A DNA stretch of 13,100 nucleotides. Source: Pelagophyceae sp. CCMP2097 (Eukaryota > Sar > Pelagophyceae). Every line of letters begins with the position of its first letter. The first letter of the stretch is position 1. Made by a program: the position numbers and the translations under genes. The notes below the pieces were generated by a model, which saw only the letters and a list, made by a program, of their open reading frames with translations, ran no database searches and was not told the DNA's origin. This document shows, piece by piece, positions 1-7,242 of this stretch. The stretch is taken from positions 1,472-14,571 of the forward strand of contig MU658055.1 in the NCBI GenBank assembly GCA_026770575.1. Direction: 5' to 3'.

Positions 1-1175
1 CCTTTCTCGCCACGAGCCCCAGTTTCGCCAATCTGATTAGATGAATCTGAATCAGATGAACCACCTATTTCATCATCAAAAAATCCAGTCTCCATATACC
101 TCTGAAAAACATGAGAGATAGTTTTCATTTCATCAACAGTTAACTCGTTCTCGAAAATCATCAACTTAGAAAATTGAAAGTCTGATAGTTCGCTCGACAG
201 ATTAACATGTGGACTGTTAATGTATATATTTGTTTCACTTCTGAGCAATTTTGTACTTGTTAATAATCCACTTGGAATATCGTTAATGATAACATCATTC
301 GGATGTTTTACATCTGGGTTGTTTGTAGCTGCAATATTTAAAAATTCTAAGGTATCTTCGCCAATTCCATCCATTTCTGTACGCCACCCCTCATATAAAA
401 CTCTACCGACAATTCCACTATGATGTCCCAAAACAACATTCGGGTTTGTTGTATAACTATTAAAAATTCGCTTTTGTGTTGATGTATCGCTATTAATATA
501 TCTCGATATTCCGAAAAATGTAAATTGACGTGGCATTATACCGAATTTAATCGTTGAAGAAGTATCTCCTTCCAAAACAGTTATAAGACCTGACTTCTCT
601 GCGGGCGCTTTTGTTACAAAACACCCCGATACCTCAGCATCAAAATTATTCATAATATCCATCAATCTATTAGAACCGTCTACATAGGTGGTTGCACTAT
701 AATAATGTAATGGTGGTTTAAAACGCATTATTTTTTGGAACGGTGTTTCTGATCTTATTTCAGTTTGTAAATCATAAATACTTGTTTGTAATGATTTATG
801 TATAGATTCGAACAGTTTTATTTTATCCTCGCTCTGTGAGAATTTAGTTTGTAACATTTTTTTACCACTTGATAGATACAGAAACATATACCAACTATTT
901 TGATTTTTAAAAGTTCCGAATGCTTTGGTTGATCTTGATTGAATCTGTGAATGTACAACCCCTCCGGAAAATGATGCTTCAATAATGTTTCTTGTCGCTC
1001 CATAATAAAATACTTGTTTAGAATGGGTATTTATGTCTGATACCCCCCTATTCGGTGAAAACATTTCTAAGTCAGTGAATAGAATTACTTCAAATTTTGA
1101 ATCTCTAACGTTTTCTTCTATTGTTTTCGTTTTGTCAACCATAAAAACATCAGGCATTACACTGGAAAATCCCAT
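1..1175 (-). CDS. LamG-like lectin domain protein entering a collagen-like stalk (3' partial)
   Basis: Reading the minus strand from the ATG at 1175-1173 gives 391 sense codons with no stop, and the frame runs off the left edge. The product is not a membrane protein. Around residues 210-360 it has the character of a concanavalin A/LamG-like jelly roll: alternating beta-type stretches, then the typical tail pattern KLMIFENELTVDEM. An acidic Ser/Asp linker (GGSSDSDSSNQ) follows, and the last visible residues are GETGARGEKG, the start of Gly-X-Y collagen repeats. A virion attachment or glycan-binding fibre is inferred. The preceding fibre gene ends only 15 nt upstream in the same frame, with five sense codons between its TAA and this ATG. 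This ATG lacks the AT-rich TATAAT-type leader seen at other genes, so the ORF may be made by readthrough or may once have been the C-terminal half of that gene. The open frame is certain, LamG is likely, and the collagen call rests on three triplets. Confidence 0.72.
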   Translation of the reverse strand, partial: MGFSSVMPDVFMVDKTKTIEENVRDSKFEVILFTDLEMFSPNRGVSDINTHSKQVFYYGATRNIIEASFSGGVVHSQIQSRSTKAFGTFKNQNSWYMFLYLSSGKKMLQTKFSQSEDKIKLFESIHKSLQTSIYDLQTEIRSETPFQKIMRFKPPLHYYSATTYVDGSNRLMDIMNNFDAEVSGCFVTKAPAEKSGLITVLEGDTSSTIKFGIMPRQFTFFGISRYINSDTSTQKRIFNSYTTNPNVVLGHHSGIVGRVLYEGWRTEMDGIGEDTLEFLNIAATNNPDVKHPNDVIINDIPSGLLTSTKLLRSETNIYINSPHVNLSSELSDFQFSKLMIFENELTVDEMKTISHVFQRYMETGFFDDEIGGSSDSDSSNQIGETGARGEK

Positions 1176-1190
1176 GCAAAAATAACCGAT

Positions 1191-2684
1191 TTATCTATCA
1201 AATCTACCCTCAAAACTAAAATTGTTGGGTATTGGATTGATACTCCACATCATATTTGAAAACAGCGGGCTACTTTCTAAATGGTTGCTTGTAAAATCTT
1301 GTCCATATCGCGTTTCTGTTAATCCATAATCACTTTCAATTGAATACGACGAATTATTATCGTTTCCAAAACGCAAGCTTTCTTGTGTAATTTCAAAATA
1401 AGGTAAGGTGAAAGTTGGCAATTCGTTGAATTTTTCGGTTAATAATCCAGTAATTAAATTCTCAGAAACGACAGCACGGTTGATCTCATAATCAAGTTCA
1501 TTTTGTGTTAAACTCTCTGCTGCTATTGCGCGTGTTCGTTCAGTATTTATCGAATCTGATACAGTATTTATTTGTGGAGTATAGTTAATCTGTGTAGAAA
1601 TTATAGCACTAATTTTGTTGTCGACAATGTTGATATTATCGCCTTGAATTAATTTATCCTGTTTATCGTCTATTTGTGGAGTATAGTTAATCTGTGTAGG
1701 AATTATAGCACTAATTTTGTTGTCGACAATGTTGATATTATCACCTTGAATTAATTTATCCTGTTTATTAACTAAATTTGTCGAGAATTGTTCATTTTGT
1801 TGAATAACCTCTATGACCGTTCCTTTTATGAGATTAATTTCAGTATTAACTAAATTCGTCGCAAATTGTTCATTTTGTTGAATGACCTCTATAACCGTTC
1901 CTTTTATGAGATTAATTTCAGTATCAACTAAATTCGTCGCAAATTGTTCACCTTGTTGAATGACCTCTATGACCGTTCCTTGTATATTATTCTCATTGTC
2001 ATTTATTGTATCTTTAATTTCATTCAGTTTTGTATCTAAAAACAACGGATTAATTGCTAATTCAGATAGGTTGAATTGAAGGTTATGTGACAAAACAAAT
2101 TCTTCACTGAAATTGACAGTATGTTCCGTATAACCTTGGTGATTTTTAAATTGAATCCCATTGTTTATTTTTACAATTCCTTTCAACCCGTTTGTAGTAA
2201 GCAAGTTCGTTTCTGGAAAATAATTGATCCCTGATGACTGTCTGTTTGACATCGCACCAATCTCATCTCGTATTATTTTTGTTGTATCGATAGCGAGAAT
2301 TTTATCATCAACGGTTTGCTTAGTATAATATTTATTTTCAATGTCGTCAATTTTTTCTGTAATTAAATTCTCAGATACAACGGCACGATTTATTTCTGAA
2401 TCCAGTTCATTTATTATAAAATTCTCAGCAGCGATTGCACGGGTTTGTTCAATAGTTATCGATGTCGTAAGTGTATCCTCTTTATCGATCGCACGTATTC
2501 GTTCATTATTTACCGAATCAGATACGTTATTAATAAGTGGAGTATAATTTATTTGTGTTGGAATTATTGGAATTATTGCATTTATCGTATTCCCGACTAT
2601 GGTTATATTATTTCCCGCAACAAGTTCTGATGTTGAATTATCACCATCATCAAAAACCGATCGTAGAGAATATTTCGAAGACAT
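1191..2684 (-). CDS. Repetitive trimeric fibre protein (phage-tail-fibre-like)
   Basis: The 497-residue product is low in Cys and full of internal repeats. Heptad-like blocks of the form ERxRAIAAE...ELDxEINRAVVSENLI occur near residues 78-109 and again near 381-412. Three 26-residue units beginning GTVIEVIQQ span about 236-310. Two 34-residue units beginning LIQGDNINIVDNKISAI span 311-378. The RAIAAE/SENLI and 'GDNI-I-DNKISA' patterns are typical of trimeric coiled-coil and beta-prism segments in phage and algal-virus tail fibres. A virion surface fibre is therefore inferred, in keeping with its place just after the capsid gene and before the LamG ORF. The start at 2684 follows an AT-only leader ending TTAATATATG. 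The stop is TAA at 1193-1191, and the frame stays open beyond it into the LamG ORF. The last about 70 residues are non-repetitive and may be a small head domain. Confidence 0.8.
   Translation of the reverse strand: MSSKYSLRSVFDDGDNSTSELVAGNNITIVGNTINAIIPIIPTQINYTPLINNVSDSVNNERIRAIDKEDTLTTSITIEQTRAIAAENFIINELDSEINRAVVSENLITEKIDDIENKYYTKQTVDDKILAIDTTKIIRDEIGAMSNRQSSGINYFPETNLLTTNGLKGIVKINNGIQFKNHQGYTEHTVNFSEEFVLSHNLQFNLSELAINPLFLDTKLNEIKDTINDNENNIQGTVIEVIQQGEQFATNLVDTEINLIKGTVIEVIQQNEQFATNLVNTEINLIKGTVIEVIQQNEQFSTNLVNKQDKLIQGDNINIVDNKISAIIPTQINYTPQIDDKQDKLIQGDNINIVDNKISAIISTQINYTPQINTVSDSINTERTRAIAAESLTQNELDYEINRAVVSENLITGLLTEKFNELPTFTLPYFEITQESLRFGNDNNSSYSIESDYGLTETRYGQDFTSNHLESSPLFSNMMWSINPIPNNFSFEGRFDR
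1570..1768 (-). repeat. 102-bp tandem repeat, about two copies, in the fibre gene
   Basis: On the plus strand the unit beginning ATTTGTGGAGTATAGTTAAT starts at 1570 and again at 1672, exactly 102 bp apart, with only a few substitutions. It encodes the 34-residue LIQGDNINIVDNKISAI unit. The spacing is a multiple of three, so copy-number change keeps the frame. Confidence 0.9.
1771..1983 (-). repeat. 78-bp tandem repeat, about three copies, in the fibre gene
   Basis: Units beginning ACTAAATTYGTCG start at 1771, 1849 and 1927, each 78 bp apart; the last copy degenerates after about 1980. Each encodes 26 residues beginning GTVIEVIQQ. The near identity indicates recent duplication or homogenisation, so fibre length is probably variable between relatives. 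Confidence 0.92.
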
Positions 2685-2719
2685 ATATTAATTGATTTAT
2701 TTTATTTTATATTTTTTGT

Positions 2720-4069
2720 TTACATGATGACAGTCCACAAAGCAGATGAATTCATATCCAGCATACACACTTGTTTATAAGATGAAAAAATATGTAAATT
2801 TTGCGGTGCGATCGCTCCAGAGTCAAAAGATAACACGACCGAAGTGGATGAGCCGAGTGTGTTGCGCCCACTACAAATTTCATTTTCCTTCATCTTATAT
2901 GAACAAAGGTTCATATCCATTTCAAACGATCCTACGATTTTCTTGTCAAAACTTTCAAGCCCGAACCTTGTGTAGTCCTGTTCCAACCCACCATCGTACA
3001 CAACAGAACCTGCACGAGATATAGATATCTGTTGCATCATCGCCGTTTCACTAGGAGAGGCGTTCACCTCTCGCAGGCATTCGACGAGATTACCTCCAAT
3101 AAGCACACCATATTTATTTATAAAATTTTTTATAAAATGAGCGTTTAAATCATTGTGTAGTGGTACAGCCGGAACTGTGCCCGTACTATCTGTTTTAGGG
3201 GTCATTATCATTGTAACAGAATTTAAAGAACGAACCGCAACACCGAGATTTATACTGTGTGAGGACCCTGGATTGCCGGGTAGCGTGTATCCATTATAAA
3301 TATATGCTTCCGTCACGATATAATAAACCCCTTTATGTAACCTCATCAATTCCTCGGTGACCTCTGGCAATGTTTGACAGATAGAGAGGACCAATTCGAC
3401 CTCCGAAATTTCTAATGAAGTATTATTAATGCTTTGGTTTGATGTATTGAAAAGTCCGCTGTTGCCAATATTTGAGAGCAGATATGACAATTCAAGATCC
3501 GAAGATGAGAACAACGGAAACATTTTGTCAGTGCCGAAGCATGAGGCGTGTTTTGATAGTGAATCACAAAAAACAAACGATTCAGTATTCAGAAGACCCA
3601 TCCCCCGCTGTCCAATTGCGTCATATGCATCATGTGAAGCGGGAATATTCGATGGATCCCCGATGTCAGTTGATATTGCTCCATACACCGAGCCGCTGCC
3701 TATACTCGTATAAGTTCTATTCTTTTTTTCATCGGAATTGCGTTTAACAGCATAGCCTCGTTTGGATGACAATGTACTCCCTGATTGCGTTAATTCGATA
3801 GACTCAAACATCGTCATAACCCCGCCGCTTGATATTATATATTCGTGTCCCGACACGCTGGACAGTCTAAATTTTAAAAATGAATTCTTCCCATCAAGCC
3901 ATTGATTAGTTTGCATACCAGGAATTCGGAATTTTATTACCTGTCCAGGAAAATACTTAGTAGACGCATTAGATGGCTGTACACGTGTGATAAAAGAAGT
4001 TGCAACCGGTGCTTCTGGTGTAAGCATACCAACAAATCGATCGCTCATACTTGATTTAGAATGATCCAT
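2720..4069 (-). CDS. Probable major capsid protein (jelly-roll, PLV/virophage-like)
   Basis: This is a 449-residue protein without signal peptide or membrane segments and rich in beta-type sequence. Its N-terminus (SFITRVQPSN, then FPGQVIKFRIPG and WLDGKNSFLKFRLS) has the pattern I associate with the first jelly-roll strands of capsid proteins in small eukaryotic DNA viruses. The match is from memory of family style, not a search. Position supports it: a probable penton gene lies directly upstream and a fibre gene directly downstream on the same strand. At 449 residues it is somewhat short for PLV double-jelly-roll capsids, which are often 500-600. The start at 4069 sits inside the motif TATAATATGG, preceded by an A10 run. 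It ends in TAA at 2722-2720, with another in-frame TAA five codons on and then an AT-rich spacer, so this TAA must be a real stop. Confidence 0.65.
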   Translation of the reverse strand: MDHSKSSMSDRFVGMLTPEAPVATSFITRVQPSNASTKYFPGQVIKFRIPGMQTNQWLDGKNSFLKFRLSSVSGHEYIISSGGVMTMFESIELTQSGSTLSSKRGYAVKRNSDEKKNRTYTSIGSGSVYGAISTDIGDPSNIPASHDAYDAIGQRGMGLLNTESFVFCDSLSKHASCFGTDKMFPLFSSSDLELSYLLSNIGNSGLFNTSNQSINNTSLEISEVELVLSICQTLPEVTEELMRLHKGVYYIVTEAYIYNGYTLPGNPGSSHSINLGVAVRSLNSVTMIMTPKTDSTGTVPAVPLHNDLNAHFIKNFINKYGVLIGGNLVECLREVNASPSETAMMQQISISRAGSVVYDGGLEQDYTRFGLESFDKKIVGSFEMDMNLCSYKMKENEICSGRNTLGSSTSVVLSFDSGAIAPQNLHIFSSYKQVCMLDMNSSALWTVIM

Positions 4070-4075
4070 ATTATA
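4066..4075 (-). promoter_or_regulatory. Start-site promoter motif TATAATATGG at the capsid gene
   Basis: The 10-mer TATAATATGG contains the start codon. It is identical at the penton gene (5123-5132) and the free-standing nuclease gene (8007-8016). An A10 run lies about 13 nt upstream. Function as a (late) promoter or initiator is inferred from recurrence and position. Confidence 0.6.
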
Positions 4076-4093
4076 GAAAACATTTTTTTTTTC

Positions 4094-4231
4094 TTAATAA
4101 AATTCGTATATTGATTTTTTTGATTCAACTACGTCTTCCAATTTTGTTTTTTGTATACCTTCCCGTTTTTTCGTATTTTTAATGTCTTTAATATCTTTTA
4201 TGTTTTTTATGGTCTGATAATCAAGTTTCAT
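4094..4231 (-). CDS. Possible 45-residue basic peptide
   Basis: A short ORF fills most of the 214-bp spacer between the penton and capsid genes. It has a strongly charged, Lys-rich sequence with a repeated short element (KNIKDIKDIKN). The ATG at 4231 is preceded by an AT-only leader ending AAAAAATAATATG, which resembles the start motif of the neighbouring genes and is the main reason to list it. A longer in-frame version starting at 4345 would lie across the penton gene's C-terminal codons and is unlikely. The region is very AT-rich, so chance is a real alternative. No function can be proposed. Confidence 0.35.
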   Translation of the reverse strand: MKLDYQTIKNIKDIKDIKNTKKREGIQKTKLEDVVESKKSIYEFY

Positions 4232-4283
4232 ATTATTTTTTACAATTATAATAATTATAATAATTTTGTTGATAATTTTTTTC

Positions 4284-5126
4284 TTAAAATGGAGCAACCA
4301 TTGTAGTCCCCCTAAAATTAACGCTGTTATTGACCTCTGGAACATGTGAAATACATTCTACATATTCACATTTTAGAATAGTAGACTCCATAATTGCTTT
4401 ATTTTCCAATTCGAAATCAATGCGTAACGTTGCGTGAAAACTATCACAAAAAAATTGTGTACCATCATCAAGATGTAACGCAATAGTAAATGATGAAATG
4501 TTACGAGTTGACATCTTTGATCTTACAGACTCCCCAATTCGAGAATAGATTATATAACTTCCAAAACTGTTAACAACTGGGATTTTACAGATTCGGTTTG
4601 CTATGGTTCTATTGGATGTAGATCGTTCGTTATTTTGATTAACCTCTCTGACTGAAAAATGTATATTATGAGAATTTTGCAAAATATCGGATGGTCTTGT
4701 TGAGTATGCTGAGCCGTTATGCTTACCGTGTGTTATATTCACAAGATCTAAAATCATGTTTGAGTATAAATGAAATTCGTTTGAATTATTATGTTTTATC
4801 GTATACAATAAAGTCCTCGAATTAAACAACATTTTTATATTACTTGAATTTTCTGAAAAACCGTTGTTGATTTTCGTGAGTATATCTTGTGATGAATAAT
4901 GCCCTTTGTGTACTAAAAAATCCTTTTCACTACTTCCTTCTTTATATCTAAACTGAAAATCATAGGGGACATTATAAATGCTGTTTAGGCAAGAGAAATC
5001 TTGTAATGAAATTTTTGCAATATAACCCACAGGAATCTCTATGTGTTGTTGAATGTAAAAAGAAACTGTTTTATTTGAATTTTCTTCGCCATTGTGTGAG
5101 TTGAGATAAACGACGAGTGAATCCAT
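4284..5126 (-). CDS. Probable minor capsid (penton) protein
   Basis: This 280-residue protein has no membrane segment or enzyme motif. The N-terminal part (FYIQQHIEIPVGYIAKISLQ, then NSIYNVPYDFQF) has the pattern I associate with penton proteins of PLVs and virophages: a predicted strand, 'I-IP-G---K--L', then an 'sIyNV' segment. Its length fits a single-jelly-roll vertex protein. It directly precedes the capsid gene on the same strand, the usual pairing. The start at 5126 lies in the motif CCTATAATATGG after an A-rich tract. Its 5' flank is shared with the divergently transcribed lipase. The call rests on context plus family style; without the neighbours it would be called unknown. Confidence 0.55.
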   Translation of the reverse strand: MDSLVVYLNSHNGEENSNKTVSFYIQQHIEIPVGYIAKISLQDFSCLNSIYNVPYDFQFRYKEGSSEKDFLVHKGHYSSQDILTKINNGFSENSSNIKMLFNSRTLLYTIKHNNSNEFHLYSNMILDLVNITHGKHNGSAYSTRPSDILQNSHNIHFSVREVNQNNERSTSNRTIANRICKIPVVNSFGSYIIYSRIGESVRSKMSTRNISSFTIALHLDDGTQFFCDSFHATLRIDFELENKAIMESTILKCEYVECISHVPEVNNSVNFRGTTMVAPF

Positions 5127-5166
5127 ATTATAGGATTAATTTTTTTTTTTTTAAAATATAATTATA
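5127..5166. promoter_or_regulatory. 40-bp divergent promoter spacer between penton and lipase genes
   Basis: The spacer holds a T13 run (A13 on the minus strand) with a TATAAT-type box abutting each start codon: CTATAATATGG facing left and AATTATAATGG facing right. It is the only divergent spacer in the window. Joint expression of penton and lipase, and so virion incorporation of the lipase, is a reasonable inference. Confidence 0.55.
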
Positions 5167-5736
5167 ATGGTTAACAAAGAACTATATCTTAAAAACCTCC
5201 AAGTTGCACATGCAGCGTATAATAACAAAACTCCTGATGGGTTTAGCAAGGTTCGGGGTATGTCTGACAGACGCTCAAAGGTATATAGAGATAATAAAAA
5301 CGGTGATCTCTATGTAGGTTTTCGAGGTACACAACCAACGAATTTAAACGATCTAAGGACTGATTTGAATATTTTAAACGGCACACAATCGAAAGACAAT
5401 AGATTTATACAATCAAAAGAAAAAGTAAAAAATGTTAAACAGATGTTTCCTGATAGCAATCTATATTTGTCGGGGCATAGCATGGGATCGAAAATATCGC
5501 AAGATATAGCGAGAAAAGAGAAAGGCATTGTTGGGAGTTTCAACTTTTCTCCTGGAACGAACCCGCTCATAGAGGGCTTTACAAAAATTTTCGGAAAAAA
5601 ATCACAAACACCACAATTTAATTATGCAACACGCTTCGATCCAATTTCGTCACCCGCATTATTAATAAACAGAAAAAATAAATATGTAAACTGGAAGGCA
5701 TTCGATCCACACACTATAATGAATTATTTTTTATGA
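5167..5736 (+). CDS. Class 3 lipase-like alpha/beta hydrolase
   Basis: The 189-residue protein has the nucleophile elbow GHSMG at residues 103-107, with Ser105 preceded by a hydrophobic strand (SNLYLS). Asp158 (RFDPIS) and His182 (FDPHTI) are correctly placed to complete a Ser-Asp-His triad. YVGFRGTQP near residues 49-57 is the usual oxyanion-side strand of lipase_3 proteins. There is no signal peptide and no membrane segment. Known PLVs and virophages often carry a lipase of this class. Membrane penetration or release during entry or exit is the usual suggestion but is not shown here. It is the only plus-strand gene. Its start abuts AATTATAATGG, and it ends in TGA 11 nt from the stop of the convergent 148-residue gene. 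The gene is compact but appears complete. Confidence 0.85.
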   Translation: MVNKELYLKNLQVAHAAYNNKTPDGFSKVRGMSDRRSKVYRDNKNGDLYVGFRGTQPTNLNDLRTDLNILNGTQSKDNRFIQSKEKVKNVKQMFPDSNLYLSGHSMGSKISQDIARKEKGIVGSFNFSPGTNPLIEGFTKIFGKKSQTPQFNYATRFDPISSPALLINRKNKYVNWKAFDPHTIMNYFL

Positions 5737-5747
5737 GGCAATTTTTC

Positions 5748-6194
5748 TTAAATTTTTTTAAATCTCATTCGCCCCAAAGACACTTCTGGTATGTCTAAAA
5801 ACCTTAAAGTCGGTAGTTTCATTTTTATAGCATCTATGACAGATTGTTTAGATTTTAAATTTCGGGCGTTTGTAATTCCCAAAACTTCTGCCATCTCATC
5901 AAACATCCACCGTTTCGTATCGTTTATGTTGGAACCACTGCCTTCTAATTTAAGAGAAAAAGATAAATCTTGCTGAGCAGTCTCAACATCCTGATCCAAT
6001 TCAATCTCATCATCAATCTCATCAATCTCATCAACGATCTCATCAACGATCTCATCTGCCGCAATATTTCCACTGTTTTCTAAATTTTCTAAAAAAAGAG
6101 GTTCATGCGAGTGATTACCTAAAATATGTGACATATTTGTTTTAAAGTGTCCTCGTAGAATTCTATTCATCGCTTCATTGTGATTATATTCCAT
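5748..6194 (-). CDS. Acidic protein with C-terminal Rho-N/SAP-like helical motif
   Basis: The product has 148 residues. Residues 46-70 are an acidic repeat of DEIVDEI/DEID units, encoded by the 12-bp repeats at 6025-6056. Residues 97-128 (MFDEMAEVLGITNARN, then KSKQSVIDAIKMKLP) match the outline of Rho-N/SAP-type helix-extended-helix nucleic-acid-binding motifs, with 'LGI' and a following lysine-rich 'K---VI-AI' helix. A role in genome binding or packaging is possible but inferred. The start at 6194 follows TTTAATTATGG. It ends in TAA, and continuing past that stop would run antisense through the lipase gene with no TGA for a long way, so here TAA is a genuine stop. Confidence 0.7.
   Translation of the reverse strand: MEYNHNEAMNRILRGHFKTNMSHILGNHSHEPLFLENLENSGNIAADEIVDEIVDEIDEIDDEIELDQDVETAQQDLSFSLKLEGSGSNINDTKRWMFDEMAEVLGITNARNLKSKQSVIDAIKMKLPTLRFLDIPEVSLGRMRFKKI
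6025..6056 (-). repeat. 12-bp tandem repeat coding for the acidic tract
   Basis: The unit ATCTCATCAACG (plus strand) occurs at 6025 and 6037, followed by a partial copy at 6049-6056. Shorter ATCTCATCA variants extend back to about 6004. It encodes the DEIVDEI stretch. Confidence 0.85.
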
Positions 6195-6226
6195 AATTAA
6201 ACCTTTAAAAAAAATTGAACATAATT

Positions 6227-7012
6227 TTAATATTCTGATGTTATTTTTATCATATCAAAATTACTAAAAAACACAGGAGGCTTGTCTAATCGAATTCCAA
6301 GAAAATCTCCCTATTTTTTATAGAGTAAAGGTTGTATTTCCATATACTCTTTAAATGATATGTCAGGTAGATATTCCTCATGAAACAATTTCAATCTTTT
6401 CACGTTATTGCAACTAAAATTTATAACACATGAAACGGATTGACGTGCTGATAAACTTAGTTGAGTTTGGTCTTGCAGACATAGAAAAATTGTCAATCTC
6501 AGGTGTCTATGTTTTGAAACGAGATTATTTAATTTATTAATCATTTTCCCATTACATTTTAGCGAACTTGCTGCATCATATCAATGTAAACGCATGTGTC
6601 CATTAATTCGAGAGAGTCGCGTTCACATGATTCCAACACATAGTCAAGAAAATCCTCATTGTATTAGTGGAATATTTGTTCTTCGGGAAGGGATTCGAAA
6701 GGATTCACTTTAATTGAATTGAGCGTTGACTCTGGAATGAAAAGAATAATTTTATCAAAAACGTTGGAGTAAATTCGGTTTCTTGGATTTTTAGCAGTTA
6801 ATATACTGGTCACAAACGTACTTTTTCCTGACCCAGGACTACCCAAGACTATGAAACAACTGTTTTTATTTGGGAATAATTTGGTTTCTGGTAACCAATC
6901 AACCTTTTTCAATTTTTTTAGTTTTTTTATTGTAATATTTTAGTGAACTGTCGGCGCTTTGTTTCATTATTTCTATTTGAGTGTCATTTTTTTTCAGTAC
7001 TTCTATTTTCAT
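6227..7012 (-). pseudogene. A32-type (FtsK/HerA) genome-packaging ATPase, interrupted
   Basis: Pieces of a packaging ATPase lie in order over 786 nt, close to the family's usual 250-270 codons. They are: an ATG at 7012 and about 37 N-terminal codons; Walker A GSPGSGKST (about 6830-6850); a Walker B-like strand CVYIDMM (about 6575-6600); and the downstream block SKHRHLRLTIFLCLQDQ with its RH and sensor-type Gln. Breaks: a +1 shift in the A-runs near 6905-6932, TAA at 6666-6664, TAA at 6561-6559, TGA at 6543-6541 requiring a -1 shift at GGGAAAA, and TAG at 6313-6311. A sensible in-frame tail (GDFLGIRLDKPPVFF) then runs to TAA at 6229-6227. Gln fits at each TAA/TAG. Walker B has one Asp (IDMM) where relatives usually show two acidic residues. 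Identity as an ATPase is fairly firm. Inactivity is likely, but recoding or sequencing error cannot be excluded. Confidence 0.7.
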
Positions 7013-7028
7013 ACTTATGTAAACATAT

Positions 7029-7226
7029 TTAAATGTTATCATCTGCTTCTTTTAATATACCCGCGACGAGATTTTCGCTCATTGGGATTTGTTCAATATT
7101 TATACAGTCCCCACACTTTACTGTTTTAATTCGTGAAAATAAACACGCTTGAATAATTCGATGAATACATATTCCAATGGAGGCGACAACGGAAATAATT
7201 AAAAAATTGTCAGTAATTGTTTTCAT
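7029..7226 (-). CDS. Small single-pass membrane protein, unknown
   Basis: The 65-residue product has one hydrophobic segment at about residues 8-30 (FLIISVVASIGICIHRIIQA) and a short soluble tail containing a CGDC pair near 38-41. The start at 7226 follows TTAAAATATAATG, a variant of the local start motif. It ends in TAA 16 nt before the ATPase start. It could be a virion membrane or host-membrane protein; no family is recognised. Confidence 0.6.
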   Translation of the reverse strand: MKTITDNFLIISVVASIGICIHRIIQACLFSRIKTVKCGDCINIEQIPMSENLVAGILKEADDNI

Positions 7227-7242
7227 TATATTTTAATTTATT

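Noticed and set aside
220..423. Plus-strand ORF of 67 codons near the left edge
   Set aside because: It is antisense to the open LamG-collagen frame, which has recognisable domain structure throughout.
2341..2547. Plus-strand ORF within the fibre gene
   Set aside because: It is the complement of the repetitive coiled-coil codons; low-complexity shadow.
4232..4345. Long form (83 residues) of the small ORF between penton and capsid
   Set aside because: The extra N-terminal part overlaps the penton's coding end and translates the AT-rich spacer as poly-Ile; only the short form has a start-motif-like leader.
2720..6194. A fully reassigned ciliate-type code (TAA/TAG = Gln, TGA the only stop)
   Set aside because: The capsid and 148-residue genes would then run far into other genes or antisense DNA, and no TAA/TAG occurs inside the other long ORFs.
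6311..6544. Independent 77-residue gene
   Set aside because: Its sequence is the RH block and C-terminal part of the packaging ATPase in a shifted frame; there is no promoter-like leader before its ATG.
6664..6912. Independent 82-residue P-loop protein starting at TTG
   Set aside because: There is no ATG, and it carries only the Walker A part of the ATPase whose remainder follows directly.
6541..6912. Spliceosomal introns as the cause of the ATPase interruptions
   Set aside because: The sequence between the stops is itself recognisable ATPase coding sequence, so removing it would delete the Walker B region.
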